The notes under the pieces: generated by a model | Seen by the model: the letters and a program-made list of their open reading frames with translations, nothing else | What the model was told of the DNA's origin: nothing | Database searches by the model: none | Assembly (NCBI RefSeq): GCF_036370855.1 | Contig: NC_088101.1 | Location: 71,526,559 to 71,590,558, forward strand | Direction: 5' to 3' | DNA: 64,000 bases | Source: Dromaius novaehollandiae | Taxonomy: Eukaryota; Chordata; Aves; Casuariiformes; Dromaiidae | Translations under genes and position numbers: made by a program | Shown here: positions 61,701 through 64,000 of the stretch, piece by piece | Layout of the letters: each line of letters opens with the position of its first letter | How positions within the stretch are numbered: the stretch's first letter is position 1

Positions 61701-63497
61701 AGGAAACTGTTGTGAAGAAGTACTTAGAACAGGAGAAAGATGTGTCAAGAAGGCTGACAGGACACCAGGTTGTTGGAGGTGCTGAGGAGGAGGAACAGGA
61801 AGCTTTTTCTGATGTTGGGAAATCATGGGAGAAAGCACCAAGAGCCATGGTGGGGGAACTAAGATATATACATATTTCCCAATGTCCTTTTATTTGTCCA
61901 ACTTCTATGGAGTGGGCCGGAAGTCATACGTCCAGCATGCTAACTACATGACAGAGGGTACGCCTGTGATAGATATGTCAGCTTCTGTGGCAAAGACAGC
62001 CTCTTGGGTGTTAGGGCTTATGCTAGGGGAAGGGTTGCAACATTGGATGTCATTTGAGGTCAGTGTCTGGTATCTATAATTCCACAATAAGTATTTAAAC
62101 TACATATCTATTATTAAAAATGACTTTGGCAAAAATGGTTCTTGGCCTGCTGGCCACCTGCTCAGCATATTTATGTTGTTCCCATGTAAGAAAGATATTC
62201 TCCAACTGTTCACCCTTGCAGACTTAGCCTGCTCTGTGGCTTAAGTGATGCACCCATAATAAGGCTCTGTAGAGCTCAGTGGAACTGGAAGAGTAATACG
62301 AAATTTAAAGATCATGGGGCTTATTGAATGCAAGCAAAATGTCACTCTGTCTTTGCTATAACTGTTCAGGAGTACTTACGAAAAAATATTAAAGAAAATA
62401 ATGGTAAAAATGTTATTCTTTCCACTAAAGTAAGCAGTTCGGAAAGCGAATGTAGAACAGGTTTGATGAGTTAAGACAGCATCACTGTTAGACTGCCATT
62501 TTCCAGAATTGAACTGCACTGTCTGCATTCTAGACACAAAACACTGTTACTCATTTTGTGCTAGCATACTTTACCTTTGAGGTCCACCGATGTCATGCAT
62601 AAGCCAAATCTGTACTGCAGAGACTTTATCTGGATTTAAGTTAGAGATCTCAATACTTCCGAAAATGCTGTAAGAATTGGACATGAAAAAGCAAAACATA
62701 TTTAGGTATCTAAGTGAGATGTACAGAGTATCTTGCCCAGCTACTACTGCTAGTTTATTAGTGCTGCTATTATTCCCAATGAAAGAGCATCTTATCTTGC
62801 CACTGGATTTTCATAGAATATTTAATGATCATGTGGTAAAAGATTTTCTCCTGATTCTTATTTCACTTTCATGAGAACTTTTGAAACTGTCTGCAGACTG
62901 AAACAAGCTGACATTTTTTCATCTTTAGTGTCTTTTCTCTTGTTTGGTTTATGGGTTATTGGTTTGGTTTGTTGCAAAGGAAATGAACACGGCCGTGTTG
63001 CTGACCAGCACATTCTTCATTTTTCGATATTATCAAAGACTGCATTTCCTCTCAGGTAATCCAAGGAAGCAGTCTGGAGGGAAAAATCAAGTCAGCTTAG
63101 TGAATAGTTAGAAATGTGTCATTCATGTGGGTATAGCATACTATACAGATCTAGACTAATTGTAGTAACAGAGTTACTTTATGCAGTAATAACATATTGG
63201 AGATCACACCACATACCCTCAGAAGAATTTAAATTGAAGTTGCTGTATAGAAGGCTGCTGAGTGAATCAGCTCTGCAACAGCTAAGGGTTTAGATGCAGA
63301 TATGAGTTTACCAAAAACCAGTCTGCACTGGGACTCACTGGCAGAGGCCCATTCACCGGCATGCAGGCCCCAAACAAGTAGTCACAGAGAAACAGGCGTG
63401 CTGGCGTGCTGGATAAATACCTGCTGCTTCTGAAAGCTCCAGCTTCTATTGATCCATTGAGCATCACTTGAACCACACCACATGCTGCTTCTGCAAA
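58710..63497 (-). CDS. CD38: CD38 (NAD glycohydrolase/ADP-ribosyl cyclase 1), last four exons
   Basis: CD38 is a type II membrane ectoenzyme turning NAD into ADP-ribose and cyclic ADP-ribose. Exons on -: 63497-63421, 62667-62575, 60693-60607 and 58791-58710, all with AG/GT borders and matching phases. They give 112 C-terminal residues; the 5' exons lie beyond 64,000. FAEAACGVVQVMLNGS matches human FAEAACDVVHVMLNGS, keeping the NGS sequon. FGSIEISNLNPDKV matches FGSVEVHNLQPEKV and keeps the catalytic Glu (human E226). ESC...ITC and LQCVNNPDHADC keep the last two disulphide pairs (human C254-C275, C287-C296). IWLMHDIGGP is closer to BST1. CD38 rather than its paralogue BST1 is called because of FAEAAC, FGSIE, the place next to FGFBP1 on the opposite strand, and the end shortly after the last Cys with no hydrophobic GPI signal. 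At human T221 this protein has Ile. Confidence 0.93.
58957..58997. repeat. 22-bp-period tandem duplication in CD38 intron 7
   Basis: TTTGGTATTTACGTTAGGT at 58,957-58,975 and TTTGGTATTTGCGTTAGGT at 58,979-58,997 differ at one base. Confidence 0.85.
60607..60693 (-). CDS. CD38: CD38 exon 7 (Cys pair)
   Basis: 87 nt between 'cttttctctccag' and TAG|GTAATT. It completes Ser and reads ESCSGHSIKRLKGILEERNF then KITCEDNY. The two Cys match human C254 and C275. EERNFKITCEDNYR lines up with human SKRNIQFSCKNIYR. Confidence 0.95.
62575..62667 (-). CDS. CD38: CD38 exon 6 (catalytic Glu)
   Basis: 93 nt between 'ccaattcttacag' and AAG|GTAAAG. It completes Ser, then reads IFGSIEISNLNPDKV and IWLMHDIGGPQ. 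The Glu of FGSIE is the catalytic residue by family position. It ends with a split AG codon that joins exon 7. Confidence 0.95.
63421..63497 (-). CDS. CD38: CD38 exon 5
   Basis: 77 nt between acceptor 'ttgttctgttcag' and donor CAG|GTATTT. It starts in phase 0 (FAEAACGVVQVMLNGS) and ends IEAGAFRSS plus the first two bases (AG) of a split codon. Exon numbers follow the human eight-exon gene. Confidence 0.93.
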
Positions 63498-64000
63498 CTG
63501 AACAGAACAAATGCACATTGTACTCTAACATCACATGCAGCGTCACATCAGATTCTTGTCTAGTGGAAATTACTGTAACTTCTTTGGTGTCATCAGAGCT
63601 GATTTATACAAATAGAGGGTCTGACCAATATTTTTACCTGAAAATGCTAGTGAAAATAAAAGCTTCTAAAGATTATGGCAAAACTATCATAAACTTGCAT
63701 TAACTAGCTACAAATTGGCAGTCTGAGATAGCATGGGATTGGTATAGCAACTCTGCTGTCACTGTTGTCTTCAGTATTTATAGGAGGATGCAACTTTCCA
63801 GAGCTCTGCCAGCTACAGCTGTCTGGTGGGGCTGTTAGCTCCCTCAGTAACCTGGGATAGTCCTCAGGTTGCTTTAACTCACATTGTGAGAACAAGCCGG
63901 AACAGAGATGCCACAGGTTTAAGGTGTGAATCACCACATATCTGTTACCTTGTGAGTCATGCTCTGTGTTCTTTTGTGGCTTGGGATTCTTCTCTCCAGT
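63498..64000 (-). other. CD38 intron 4 sequence (partial)
   Basis: The region upstream of exon 5 on the CD38 strand. I looked for the preceding exon (a SCP...NNPV...FWK motif with a phase-0 donor) and did not find it, so exons 1-4 are taken to lie beyond the window. Confidence 0.5.

Noticed and set aside
63780-63850. Minus-strand ELWKVASS resembling the CD38 FWKTVSRR exon
   Set aside because: A stop lies just upstream in frame, there is no correctly placed donor, and the expected NNPV motif is missing.

Overview
This is vertebrate nuclear DNA, most likely from a bird. It is AT-rich, split-gene DNA with few repeats and one clear CR1 LINE tail ending in the usual bird-type 'gattctatgattt'. The gene order PROM1 - FGFBP2 - FGFBP1 - CD38 matches the mammalian 4p15.32 block, with the first three genes on + and CD38 on -. 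Identities come from reading the encoded protein against remembered human and mouse sequences; no search was run.

Layout. (1) Positions 1-10,350 hold the 3' part of PROM1 (prominin-1, +): eight coding exons and a possible microexon, covering the end of the second large extracellular loop, the last membrane helix and the cytoplasmic tail, then a spliced 3' UTR. (2) FGFBP2 (12,560-13,186, +) is a single-exon secreted protein about 2.2 kb downstream, with a TATA-like box just before it and a probable short 3' UTR intron. (3) Positions 13.5-33.8 kb are intergenic. They hold a CR1 3' fragment (16.9-17.4 kb), an isolated GC/CpG-rich island (about 19.0-19.75 kb) and old SINE remnants. (4) FGFBP1 (coding 35,302-36,015, +) has a TATA box and a probable untranslated first exon near 33.87-33.94 kb. 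(5) Positions 36.4-57.5 kb are intergenic, with MIR-like remnants and no convincing gene. (6) CD38 (-) has its last four coding exons at 63,497-63,421, 62,667-62,575, 60,693-60,607 and 58,791-58,710. Its upstream exons lie beyond 64,000.

Function. PROM1 is a five-pass membrane protein of plasma-membrane protrusions and photoreceptor discs. FGFBP1 and FGFBP2 are secreted Cys-rich paralogues; FGFBP1 carries FGFs off heparan sulphate. CD38 is a type II membrane NAD glycohydrolase/ADP-ribosyl cyclase. They are neighbours by ancient synteny, not an operon-like unit.

I found no unknown multi-gene system, no CRISPR array, no intact retroelement and no tRNA or rRNA gene. The most useful results are the reconstructed split exons of PROM1 and CD38, the probable UTR exons, the orphan CpG island and lineage-specific residues in CD38 and PROM1.
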